Origin: Phycomyces nitens
Lineage: Eukaryota; Mucoromycota; Mucoromycetes; Mucorales; Phycomycetaceae
DNA length: 64,000 bases
Assembly (NCBI GenBank): GCA_022702545.1
Contig: JAHRBC010000002.1
Location: 5,394,001-5,458,000, forward strand
Direction: 5' to 3'
The position numbers and the translations under genes were made by a program. The first letter of the stretch is position 1. Every line of letters begins with the position of its first letter. Of this stretch, positions 34,838-45,378 are shown piece by piece. The notes beneath the pieces were generated by a model. That model worked only from the letters and a program-made list of their open reading frames with translations, had not been told where the DNA came from and did not search any database.

Positions 34838-36133
34838 ATGGCAACCAAGAGAAATATTATCCAGGACACAAAGCCAGTCGATCTTGATCTCGATGAGGCC
34901 GTTGCTAGAGGTTGGGAATTGCCGGATATCAACCTCAAGGAAATCAGAGACTCTATCCCTGCCCACTGTTTCCGCCGAGATACCTTCCGTTCATTTACCT
35001 ATGTGCTCCATGACTTTGTCCTTATTGCAATTATTGGTTATGGTGCTAGCTGGATCGACACCTTGTCATCAACACCCCTCCGTTATCTCTTGTGGAATAT
35101 TTACTGGATCGCCCAAGGTATTGTCGCAACCGGTGTATGGATGCTTGGCCATGAGTGTGGCCATCAGGCATTCAGTCCTTCAAAGGTATGTCTAAACCCT
35201 CGAGAGAGAAAAAAAGAACAAATATTCACAAGCAATTGGATTAGACTATCAATGATACCGTTGGTATGATCCTTCACTGTGGCTTGCTCGTTCCCTACTT
35301 TTCCTGGAAATTCTCGCACTCTAGACACCACAAGTCTACTGGACATTTGACAAGAGATACCGTAAGTACACATTCATTGTCTATGGACATTCTCCAAAAA
35401 ATGAATTTAATCTAACATTATTTATTAGGCATTTGTTCCTAGAACCCGAAGCTCCTATGGATTGCCCCCTCTTAATGAAGATCCTGAGATGGACGGTCCC
35501 CACAGTGTATTCGAGGAAACTCCTATCGTATTATTGTTTAACGTGTTCAAGTTCCTGTTCTTTGGATGGCCATACCATCTCCTGACCAACGCTGCTGCTC
35601 AAGAGGGAAGCGGTTGGATGTCTCACTTTAACCCCAATTGCGAGATCTTTGAGGACAGCCAGAGAGGAGAGGTTGTTCAATCGATCATTGGTGTGTTTTC
35701 GGTCATTGGTGGATTGTTCTATGCCTCTAGTATCTACGGATCCCTTGCCGTCATCAAGTTCTACGTTATCCCTTATTTCTACGTCCACGCTTGGCTCATC
35801 CTCATCACCTTCCTCCAACACACTCACTACGATCTCCCCCATTACACTGCCAAGACCTGGAATTTCCAGAGAGGTGCTTCTCTCACCGTTGATCGTTCGT
35901 TTGGAACTCTCTTGAACCATTTCCACCATCACATTTGCGATACCCACGTTGCCCACCATTTCTTCTCCAACATGCCTCATTACCATGCTGAGGAGGCCAC
36001 TGTCCATATCAAAAAGTCCCTTGGAAAGCATTATCACTATGATGCGACTCCCATTGCTGTTGCTTTGTTCAGCACATGGAAGACATGTCGTTTTGTTGAA
36101 GACACTGGTGATGTTCGTTTCTACAAAAGCTAA
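34838..36133 (+). CDS. FAD2: Delta-12 (omega-6) fatty acid desaturase FAD2
   Basis: Exons 34838-35185, 35245-35361, 35429-36133; 389 aa starting [10 protein letters not shown]. An upstream TTG-started extension is not used. It converts oleoyl to linoleoyl chains in the ER membrane, the step feeding gamma-linolenic acid synthesis in Mucoromycota. The three histidine boxes that bind the di-iron site are present: HECGH at 105-109, HSRHH at 141-145 and HVAHH at 328-332. Hydrophobic pairs flank them, and the cytosolic [19 protein letters not shown] block is typical of delta-12 enzymes. The length fits Mucor/Rhizopus FAD2 proteins. No ER-retrieval lysine signal is seen at the C-terminus (DVRFYKS). 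Confidence 0.95.
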
Positions 36134-37697
36134 ATTCTCTTTTTTTTATAAAAAAAAAAGAGAAATAATATTCTTCCCCATTTTTATTACCATGTAATCT
36201 TTCCCTCCCCATTCATATTTCAATCTCATTAAATGGCATCTTCAGTAATATCTACATACAATCTTTTTCATATGGGTAGATCTAAAAAGGATTCGTAAGA
36301 ACACTTTGGTGACTCCGAGAAGATTGACAACTCCGTTTTAAGTTTGAAGTTTTGTATGTACAACATTAATACTAAAGAAAGAAAGAAAGAAAGTTTATTT
36401 GATCAAACAAAGATTACACTCAAACCCGTGAACTCTGGTAACCATCTTTTTTCAAATGTCAAGAGATGGCAGATCTCGACTAAAGGAAAGCAACTAGATC
36501 AATACACCATTTTCTCATTTGATTTGTCTTGCAGATATTGCTCTGTGTGACCTTGCCAGGCTGGTTTTTATAATAAAAAGATTAGCCACAACTCAGTTAT
36601 TTCTACATATTTTGTTTATCAATTTGGAGCTTTTAGTATTCTTGTTATTCTTGACAAGCAGGCTATCGAGAAATGGTGTATCGGCTATAGAATATATAAT
36701 CATATAGATCTTTGATTTCAATTTTTATTTTTATCTACAAAGCCTTTCTTTTTTGAATTCTCATGATGGTTATGTTACATCTTTATAGTATTTGGGCACC
36801 AGTTTTGTGAATAAAAACCAAAGCAAAACTTTCAAAAAGGTCGATCATTCCGTCTTTTAGCATTGTAAATGTCTTGTAATCATGTCTTTGGTATTGCCCT
36901 AACGAGTATCTGGTAACTCATACCAATGCTACACAATTTAGAGGAAAATAAACTAATTTTTTTTAGACTACCTTGATGCTCCTCAAAAATCACAAGTGGA
37001 TATCGAAAATGATTTTTGGGTAAATATCTTGATCTCAAAAGATCGGGTTTCAATAAATCAGTAGTAGTGCATGCAACCAGAATATATAATTCGTAGGCCG
37101 TACTATAGGAAGTCTACTGTCGTTTTCCAGGATACCCTTTTCTTTTTATATAATCGCTAATATATCTTGAAATAAACAATGCAGTGGAATATTGATGTCG
37201 CAAGACCTGTAAAATGAATGCTACTTACTCTTGGACACTTTTTGCCTGCTGAGGCTATTTGTCCAGGAGAGCTACCTATACGTTGTAATATATTTTTGTC
37301 TTTTATTGGACATTTGCCGATGATGTATATCTTGAAATTAAAATATATAGGTTTTCTTTCTAATACTTTTTTCTTTAAAAAAAAAAGTACTATATTATAT
37401 GGTACTTGGGAACCTTTTCTAAAAAAAAAAAGCGTGCTAATAGATCAGATTGTATGAATATGAAAACGAACCAAGTACAAAATTAATAGAGTTTAATAGA
37501 TACAATTTTTTTTGGTAGTATAACAATGATAGTGTGTAAGAATTACTAATTGACTATTGAAAGTAGTTGCCCAATGTTAAAAAACAAATCTCAAGCCATA
37601 TTTCCAAGTAGTACGGGTCTATGTCTTGAAATACTGATATGATTATCATGTATATAGGGTCGACATTGATATATCCTTGATAAAAGCCTTTGATAAA
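36134..37697. other. Intergenic with simple repeats
   Basis: No gene seen. An (AAAG)n run lies at about 36374-36392 and A/T homopolymers near 37375-37430. The region ends at a solo-LTR-like copy. Confidence 0.5.
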
Positions 37698-37939
37698 TGT
37701 GGTATACACACCAAGGTTGAGTAAAATACAAACTCCACAACCGATATCTGGTTCCTCTTTGCTACTGACCATGGCAAGTTTACATCCCAAGGGCAGTTGC
37801 ACACCAAGCACACGTACACTTTACACTGCTACAGTAATAACCAACCATTACACAATAGAGATTAATAGAACAAGAAAACTAGAATTATAACTATATAAAC
37901 CACCATAATATTATTTCTTCAATAAACAACACTCTCACA
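37698..37939 (+). repeat. Solo-LTR-like copy 2
   Basis: Starts TGTGGTATACACACC and ends CACTCTCACA. The same length and order of blocks as 3181-3422, with perhaps 15-20% difference by eye. Confidence 0.6.
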
Positions 37940-38347
37940 GTATTCTTATTTCCCTAAAAGATACTAATAAACCAATATACCTCAGGTGGAAAGTGCCTAG
38001 CAGACACTGTCGGTGCGACGGATCTTAAAAATGAGGAAAGAGTATAGAATCATAGCAAAAAAAAACTAAAGACAATTAGTGTAGAACTAATAACGCCAGT
38101 AGAAAGTGAAAAGATTTAGTGGATCTTTGTAAATGATAAAACAATGATGTAAAACATAGGATAGAAACAATATAAAAGCAAGACAAATAACTTGAAATAA
38201 AGGACATCAATCAACGACAGTTCTGAAATCCAATTTACTGCTTTCTACCCCCAAAACCCTTATAATCACATTTTCCTCGAATACCTGGTTAGTTCTAATT
38301 GAATCCCCTCCCATGTAACAAAAAGACTAGCCAGGCATTCACAGCAC
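37940..38347. other. Intergenic between repeats
   Basis: No coding signal. Short words such as GGATCTTAAAAATGAGG recur loosely near the centre of the large palindrome. Confidence 0.35.
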
Positions 38348-38958
38348 TATAGACATTATTACCATAAAAGGCAGGCAAAGAGTTGCACGTATTTCTTAAT
38401 TTTCTATATACTGGTAATACTGGTGTACGACTCGGCGGGTTAGCGCGTTGGATTTCAATAGTACAGGTCGGGTGTTCGAATCCCGGTCATGGAAATTGAA
38501 AAAATGAAGACGGGTGTTCCGACTGGGTAGGACACTGGGGCAGTACCTGAGACTTTGGCCAAGTCTCAGCTTGGACTTCAGTAGCCGCGGGGATTCCAAT
38601 CTACCAAGCTTAGCTTGGTAGAGTACTGTTGCATTTTATTTTATTTTTTGTCGTTTTGGATCTGGATTGTTCTTCCAATGCTATAATACACCCAATATCG
38701 GCCAAACCCACTGGGAATCGTAAACGAGGATAGAATGATAGATTATTTTTCATTCAATGAAATGTTGTCCTCTTTTATATCTTTTCTAAACCTACTCAGC
38801 CATCATAAATGTCTGACACTTTGGTGGCCTCAAAGATTCCAGTCTACTAAGAAGGAGAGCTTAGTAGAGTACTGTTATTTTTTATTTTTTATTTTTCAAA
38901 TTTATTTATTAGGGGGTTTCATTGATTTTATTTTCCAGGTTTTATTTATTGGCAATCA
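38348..38958 (+). repeat. Repeat unit containing a tRNA-derived SINE-like element, copy 1
   Basis: The 610 bp unit is repeated at 42939-43556 and, inverted, near 45620-46240. Inside, about 38425-38650 looks like a SINE. It has an A-box-like GGTTAGCGCGTTGG near 38439-38452 and a B-box-like GTGTTCGAATCC near 38472-38483. After that comes an unrelated body, a hairpin CTACCAAGCTTAGCTTGGTAG and a T-rich TTTTATTTTATTTTTT tail. A second tail of the same design (TCTACTAAG...CTTAGTAGAGTACTGTT) occurs at about 38846-38880, suggesting a dimeric or nested element. Confidence 0.55.
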
Positions 38959-39859
38959 AACCAACTCAGCCTGTGTGAGAGGCACTTCTGTGTCTGGGGT
39001 ATAACTGTCTTTTCAGGTCAGGACGGTAATTTTTTTACCAAAACTGAGTAGGGATTTCAGCCCTGAGTCTGGTACATGGCCGTTGTGATATCTGGCCGAT
39101 TTCTTGCTGTCCGGAAATCAATATTGTAACAGTGTATAAAGTCATACTTTATTCAAGCCTCCAATCTCTCGTGGTCGGTTAATGGAACCAGTTACTGCGA
39201 AGATATGCTTGTCAGGGTTTTGGCTGAACGTCTTTAGGCCATTATCTTGCGCTGGAAACAATGTTCAATTCTCGCCCGTTGCCCCCCTGGGCTACAAGAC
39301 TATATTGATCGTTCTTGGTTGTACTACTCTAGTAGTTATGCCCAAAAGCACTTTGATAATGTTAATCCAGAGAATGTAAAATCGCGTTTAGATGAAACGA
39401 AAGAGGCGGGGTCTCGTAACTGAATATAGCCTTTGTTGCTTAAAACAGTGAGGAATAGCCCTAGTCTTTTGAATTTTGTTGTTCTTTTGAACATCCCGTC
39501 TCGGTCTATAGTTGGCTTTTGGTTGACTTGACAGGTGGTTTTCCGGCCTTGGTTGGAAGACCGTGAGTTCGAATCACACAGAGACTTTTAGATAGTTTTA
39601 TTTTCTAAATATTCCTTTCTTTATTTGATTTAATATTTTTATACGCTTAATAAAAAAATAATATTCTTACTATATCATATGAAACATAAAGCTACGGTTA
39701 TAATGATCATGATTAGATTTACAAAAGACAGATTTCTATAGCAACGAGTTGCTATCCAAACTCTTGTAGATATCATATCAATACTACATCCTTATTCTCA
39801 TTGGAATCCAACTATGTCTCACCAGATTAACATGAACCCCCTTTATAAGTGAAAGCAAC
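38959..39859. other. Intergenic, with a weak tRNA-like segment
   Basis: Around 39500-39590 a GTCTCGG...CAGAGAC pairing plus GAGTTCGAATCAC looks like a decayed tRNA or SINE head. The D- and anticodon arms do not fold convincingly. No protein gene. Confidence 0.3.
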
Positions 39860-40190
39860 TTTCAGATTACCAGAAAGGTTTGATTATTGGAGGTGCTCAT
39901 GACATTTCACATTCTGTTATCTCAAGCGAAACTAGTATACCCAAAGCAACTGTCCAAAGAACCATACAGATATACAAGACATGCACTGTATTTGCCAAAA
40001 AGCGAAAGGACATTCAAAGATCCTTAATGAGCGCAATTTACGTCAGCTTAAGAATAAAGTGAAAAATAATCGTAGGACTACGCTCGGAAACCTGTCAAAC
40101 ACCATGAGAGACTCAATGGCCAATTATATCTCCAAGGCTATCCATTTTCCGTACCACTCGTAGAATGTGAATGTCGTCTTGTCGTACTGT
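39860..40190 (+). pseudogene. Fragment of a Tc1/mariner transposase (HTH region)
   Basis: Frames read KGLIIGGAHDISHSVISSETSIPKATVQRTIQIYKT followed, in another phase, by LNERNLRQLKNKVKNNRRTTLGNLSNT. This is the order of the Tc1 N-terminal helix-turn-helix pair (ip-x-sTV). The catalytic domain is missing. It is not the same copy as at 12310-13232. Confidence 0.55.
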
Positions 40191-40359
40191 ATTTAATCTC
40201 CCGCTATTTAAAGGGCATAAAAATAAGGGTCTAGCATTTGCACATCACACCAAAAAAAACCAACAAGCGATGGGGTCATATCTGGAGTGATAAACATAGA
40301 TTTAAGCTTTTTTCCCAAGTGAGATATACGGGTTTCTTAGTATCCAAGGTAACAGTGTG

Positions 40360-40460
40360 AATTGTATGTGGGCCTGACTTGTAATTGTGCCTGAAACATA
40401 AACTTGCCACGGTCATTAGTAAATTATACCTATATATTGGCTCTGGTATGTCTATTACAA
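40360..40460 (-). repeat. Truncated LTR-like fragment at the outer left edge of the palindrome
   Basis: On the minus strand this reads CTTGTAATAGACATACCAGAGCC... then ...CCGTGGCAAGTTTATGTTTCAGGCACAATTACA, resembling the LTR family's 5' half. The matching outer edge on the right is the LTR-like segment at 48712-48932. Confidence 0.4.
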
Positions 40461-41159
40461 GCCGTAATCTTATGAATAAACATCTCTGTGAAATGACTAT
40501 AAGCATTTGATGCACTATGAACTTACATGTAGTCTAATTGATAAAACTGGTAATATACATATACGAGTGTGTATCTATGGCTCTCACTCGTTTGGATTTT
40601 TATTCAAACCTTACATTAGTTGTTGTTTCTGTAAAATGTGCCAGTTAAAAAGACTGACTGATACTAAAGCTTTGGGTTCTATAAAGTTGCACTCTTCAAG
40701 TGTTGATACCTCTCATATTCCCTTTAAGTAATATGACATACAATAAATGCCAATTTTAATCCATAAAAAAATGCTTGTAATGGGATTTATATAATATTTA
40801 TTTGCCAATTTAGCAGTATAAAATTCCACTATACACAAATAAGAGTATCAATCTTGGCAGCTACCAAAGACATAGGATCAATAAGAATCATTCTGCACCA
40901 AAAAAAAAAAAGGTGACGTGAACCAGTTGGTATAGGAGACAGGCCATCTTCGATTTTCAATAGGGGGCAACTATAGATCAAGGATCATGATCATGGATTT
41001 TGGCTGTGGTTTTGGAGATCAGGATTTTGGGTGTATTTTCCGATAGATGCCAACCATCAGATTTGATGGCTCCTTGTCTTGGGCCTAAAAATGGCAATAA
41101 AGTGAAGAAGAAGCATGAAACCCTTGATTCAACCCAAATGCACGGGCCTTTCTGGATAG

Positions 41160-41168
41160 TATATAAAG
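41160..41168 (+). promoter_or_regulatory. TATA box of the small Ser-rich gene (left copy)
   Basis: TATATAAAG 68 bp before the ATG at 41236. The leader contains a short CATCTTCA tandem. The mirrored copy is at 48009-48017. Confidence 0.5.
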
Positions 41169-41235
41169 ACTCGACATTTTTGCACTTTCCTTTAATATTA
41201 CACATCTTCACATCTTCACATCTTCACACTCTACA

Positions 41236-41589
41236 ATGCAAATCTTCTCTATCCAAAAGCGCATCCTCTCAAAGTGCCAGCGCCGCCAATCCCAAAAGAC
41301 CTCCAACACAACAACCAAATCCCGTTCTTCATTCACATCTTCAATGGGCCAATGCATCAAAAGTCTCACTTCAGTCAAGAAAGCCTTTAGCTGCAGCAAA
41401 GTACAAAACACAGTCCCACCTTCTTTGATCTCATCTTCATCGACGATTTCCAATGACTCCTATCTTTCAGACTTTTCTGATGACGAGCACTTTCAAGCAT
41501 CTGAGAAATCCATGGCTCTCGATGCACTTATCTTTGATCACCCCTCGGTCACTGTCTGCATTCGCCCAGCTGCCTATCGCTCATCATAA
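41236..41589 (+). CDS. Small Ser-rich protein, unknown function (left palindrome copy)
   Basis: 117 aa, ATG start, TAA stop, no intron needed. The N-terminus is basic (MQIFSIQKRILSKCQRRQSQK). A Ser/Thr-rich middle follows, then an acidic SDFSDDEHF patch and a hydrophobic C-terminal part (ALIFDHPSVTVCIRPAAYRSS). No known domain. A TATA box precedes it. The protein is identical in the mirrored copy at 47596-47949, while neighbouring non-coding DNA shows a few changes, but the arms are too similar overall to infer selection. It could be a small regulatory protein. Confidence 0.55.
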   Translation: MQIFSIQKRILSKCQRRQSQKTSNTTTKSRSSFTSSMGQCIKSLTSVKKAFSCSKVQNTVPPSLISSSSTISNDSYLSDFSDDEHFQASEKSMALDALIFDHPSVTVCIRPAAYRSS

Positions 41590-42938
41590 GCCAATTTGAT
41601 ATCTGTATATATATCCTGTAAAAATTGTAAAATAGACAACCCCCAAAAAAAGTATCCTCTCTATACATTAGACATCATCAAAATATCAAATCATGATAAT
41701 AATCTCCTTGAAATAAATCATTTCTAAAAAAAAAAGAGAACCACAAGCATTTTTTGCAGTGGTTCCTTTTTTGTTTCCAATACCAACAAATACATTGCTT
41801 TCAGTTATGGTGATTAAAACATGTCTTTTCTTTTCACAATTGATAAACCTATATGACCGACTATTATATCTGCAAGTCAACAACCACCTTACAAATAGAT
41901 TATGTACAAAAGATATGTTTATTCACCCTTTTAACTATATCTCAGAATATCGTTGAAATAGATTATTGAAAGTATATTTAAGCAGCCAATATAGATTATA
42001 TAACTTATGAATTATTCAAAGCTTTTCTTTTATTCACTATTGGTATTTACTAGTAAAGAGTTGCAGGTAAAGTTAAAGTCAGTAAAGGATGGAAATGCAG
42101 TGAACATATTTACAGATATTTAACTGGTGTAAATTACTCTCGGTCTAGGTTTTAATGGGTAAAATACGGTGATCAGAACACCCAGTATCATTTTGAAAGA
42201 TTTCATTGACGTTAGGCCAAAGCTAATGTATTGAAACCAGCAAATATATTTATTCAGTGGTAATTTAGAGTGTCTAGTGAGTTTCTTCCTCTTGTACATC
42301 TCTTTTACGAAAAAAAGCCTTGCACGCCTGATAGATAAAATTATGATTCTGTCTCCAATTTTCATGAGGATTTCATCCATACGTTGGGATATATATTCCA
42401 AGTATAATATATATCCAACATGCTGTCAGGTACAAATCCAGGTTTATATTATCTTGTTATCTTTTTGCTCACTTTCAATATCATCTTTTTTTTTATATAA
42501 TTTTGCCCTTGGTTTGAATGAACAGAATCAACAAAGCTGATACTAGATTCAAGATTGCAAATGGTTTTTATAGAGAAAACAAGAGTGACAAATGGTCGCA
42601 AGGGTATTGTTTCCTTTCTTTTTGTACATTAGCCAATGCAAGAAATATTTTAGTATTCTTTTTTTTATTGGTGACAGCCCAAGGTTTGTTGCGCGTCTGT
42701 TGATGGCAGGATGTTGATCAAATAGAGTGTGTATAAAAAAGTAATCCCAATTGGAATCTACTAAACTATGACCAAAGACTGTTTTTTTTTTGAAATACAT
42801 AAAATGCAGTAGAGGTAGCAGCAGAAAAAGAAAAGAGCGGATTGGATTAGTATGAGACTTGGTGATTAGCTACAGATGTAAAGAACCTATTATCTTGAGT
42901 GGGCGGCTCAATATTTTAATAGAAAGTGCAGGGCAGAC
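41590..42938. other. Palindrome arm, non-coding
   Basis: No confident gene. Frames such as 42120-42401 (minus) are preserved in the mirror copy only because the arms are nearly identical. Confidence 0.4.
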
Positions 42939-43556
42939 ACTATAGACATTATTACCATAAAAGGCAGGCAAAGAGTTGCACGTATTTCTTAATTTTCTAT
43001 ATACTGGTAATACTGGTGTACTACTCGGCGGGTTAGCGCGTTGGATTTCAATAGTACAGGTCGGGTGTTCGAATCCCGGTCATGGAAATTGAAAAATGAA
43101 GACGGGTGTTCCGACTGGGTAGGACACTGGGGCAGTACCTGAGACTTTGGCCAAGTCTCAGCTTGGACTTCAGTAGCCGCGGGGATTCCAATCTACCAAG
43201 CTTAGCTTGGTAGAGTACTGTTGCATTTTATTTTATTTTTTGTCGTTTTGGATCTGGATTGTTCTTCCAATGCTATAATACACCCAATATCGGCCAAACC
43301 CACTGGGAATCGTAAACGAGGATAGAATGATAGATTATTTTTCATTCAATGAAATGTTGTCCTCTTTTATATCTTTTCTAAACCTACTCAGCCATCATAA
43401 ATGTCTGACACTTTGGTGGCCTCAAAGATTCCAGTCTACTAAGAAGGAGAGCTTAGTAGACTACTACTATTTTTTAATTTTTTATTTTATTTTTCAAATT
43501 TATTTATTAGGGGGTTTCATTGATTTTATTTTCCAAGTTTTTTTTTAATTAGCAAT
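42939..43556 (+). repeat. SINE-like repeat unit, copy 2 (left arm)
   Basis: Direct copy of 38348-38958. A-box near 43032, B-box near 43065-43076, hairpin near 43193-43214, T-rich tail 43223-43242. It differs from copy 1 by small changes such as CTACTCGG for CGACTCGG. Confidence 0.55.
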
Positions 43557-43801
43557 CAATATTTTGAAAATATGGTATTGAACCCCCTTTTTTAATCTTT
43601 TTTTTTAGTATCCTACCCAAAGAGTATTTGTATGGTGCTCATAATGTCAAATAGCTGTTTTGAAAAGACTAGTGGTACCTTTTTTGCAAAACCAGTCGGT
43701 GGTCTTTGTAAACCCATTCATAGTGAGGTATTCGGATATGTTAGTATCTTATGAGAAATGATAGTATTATGAGAACTGTTTATCGATAAAAGAATACTAT
43801 G

Positions 43802-44025
43802 TGTGGTATACACACCGCTGCCGAGTGAAGAGAGGCTCTATAACCGATATCTGGGTACTCTTTGGTATTGACCATATCAAATTAATATTCCAGGAACACG
43901 TACACTGCATACTACTACAGCTATAACCAGCAATAATACAATAGAGATTAGAGTATGAGGTAATTAGGGTAGTAACTATATAAGCCGCCATAATACTCTT
44001 TCTTTAATAATTTAACAAAACTCTA
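43802..44025 (+). repeat. LTR-like copy 3, at the inner edge of the left arm
   Basis: Starts TGTGGTATACACACC. The first ~115 bp is identical to the inverted copy at 45378-45154, after which the two differ markedly (from about 43917). The palindrome boundary therefore falls inside this LTR. Confidence 0.6.
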
Positions 44026-45153
44026 TATTCTTGTTGTGTTTCAATTTTAATATTTTTCAATTTTAATTTCTATTATAATAATTTTCAAAAATTGCAAAAA
44101 ATGCACTGATTTGAAGTAAACCCCAAACCCCCGCGACCTCTCGATTAAGATCCGTCGCAGCTAAATGCCGAGCTTCAGTCGCGCACTTCCCGTTTCTGAC
44201 CAAATGCGTGTGTGCAATTAGTTATAGCCATAGACGCTCACATGCGGCATCCACCCCAACATACGGTGCTCACTTAAATTAATATTAGGGATTTTAGTTA
44301 TAAATAGAAAATAGCTGAGTTTTGCTTGACTTGTGGTATTTAAACTATTTTACTCTGAGAAGCAAAAAAAACTTTGTAACCCGCTCCATTCTTTTTGTCA
44401 TCTTTTCTTTATTCTTGTCTTGCAAGTACCAAAAAAGGTATTTTAAGAAGTACCGAAAAAATCCCACTTGGGTTGACTAGTAAAAGACTCGTTTTTGCGC
44501 AAGAATATGCATAGAGCCACTCTATAACCTGAGAATTATTATAAAGTTGAAACAGCTAAATCCACCCCTTATTCAAAAATACCATTTTATAGTGGTCAGT
44601 TTATTGAGCATATTTTTTTTCTACCAAGTCCATATATGGATGCTGGTTAAACATGCCTTAATCGTCTTTAAAAGGTCTACACCTCCTGCCCATATACATC
44701 ACTAGAGCATAACAGAGCTTCCGCCAAGCTGCATTCTTGGTTTTGTATAATCTGCTTTATACTTTTCAACTTGGTGCTAAACTCTCATGGTTCTATCTTT
44801 ACGAAAAAAATTATGACTCTTGACTCATCACTTTACATGGCACAATCCCATTTTGATGAGCAAATGGTAATCGCTTCATCTTATGTGCTTTTTATAACCG
44901 TAGCTTGTATAACGCTCAGCAAGAAAACATGTCGACTCCACGAATAGTCCTCCGAAGTGTAGACTGGGAGGTTGAATGACCCCTTGTGTTGGACACAAAG
45001 GTTGTAAGATCTCCAAGTATCGCAGTACGATTCTTTTTTATTCTATTGACAAAATATGCAGTTGACATGCTCATTTGTAAGCTTGGAAATTCTGTTTCAT
45101 TTCCCAGGAAATGGGCTTCTAGTATCTTTCTATCTTTTGGTTAGTTTGTATGC
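44026..45153. other. Unique centre of the palindrome
   Basis: About 1.1 kb between the two inverted LTR-like copies. No gene is seen. It holds a GC-richer stretch around 44130-44260 (CCCCCGCGACCTCTCG). Confidence 0.4.
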
Positions 45154-45378
45154 TGTGAGAGTGTCTTATTTAATAAAGAAATAAATATTAGGTGGTTTAT
45201 ATACTTATTATTCCAGTCCCCTTATACTTTAGTATCCATTGTATAATGGCTGGTTATAACTGTAGTGTTATGCAGTGTACGTGTTCCTGGAATATTAATT
45301 TGATATGGTCAATACCAAAGAGTACCCAGATATCGGTTATAGAGCCTCTCTTCACTCGGCAGCGGTGTGTATACCACA
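45154..45378 (-). repeat. LTR-like copy 4, at the inner edge of the right arm
   Basis: Minus-strand copy starting TGTGGTATACACACCGC and ending GACACTCTCACA at 45154. The 5' part is identical to copy 3; the 3' part instead resembles the copies at 3181 and 37698. Confidence 0.6.

Larger units (their letters stand above)
40460..43917. repeat. Left arm of a large inverted duplication
   Basis: About 3.46 kb that matches the reverse complement of about 45262-48715 nearly perfectly. Mirrored coordinates sum to about 89175-89186 throughout, the drift reflecting small indels. The arm contains a small gene (41236-41589), a SINE-like repeat unit (42939-43556) and, at the inner end, part of an LTR-like sequence. 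Confidence 0.85.

Noticed and set aside
38425..38500. Functional tRNA gene
   Set aside because: A- and B-box words exist, but no complete acceptor stem or cloverleaf is seen, and the unit is repeated with a non-tRNA body. It is better called SINE-like.
39500..39590. tRNA gene with GAGTTCGAATCAC
   Set aside because: The acceptor-like pairing is fair, but the D-arm and anticodon arm do not form.
41000..41428. 142-codon frame overlapping the small Ser-rich gene
   Set aside because: It begins at TTG upstream of the TATA box and is a different phase from the ATG frame; it is disrupted in the mirror copy by one repeat unit.
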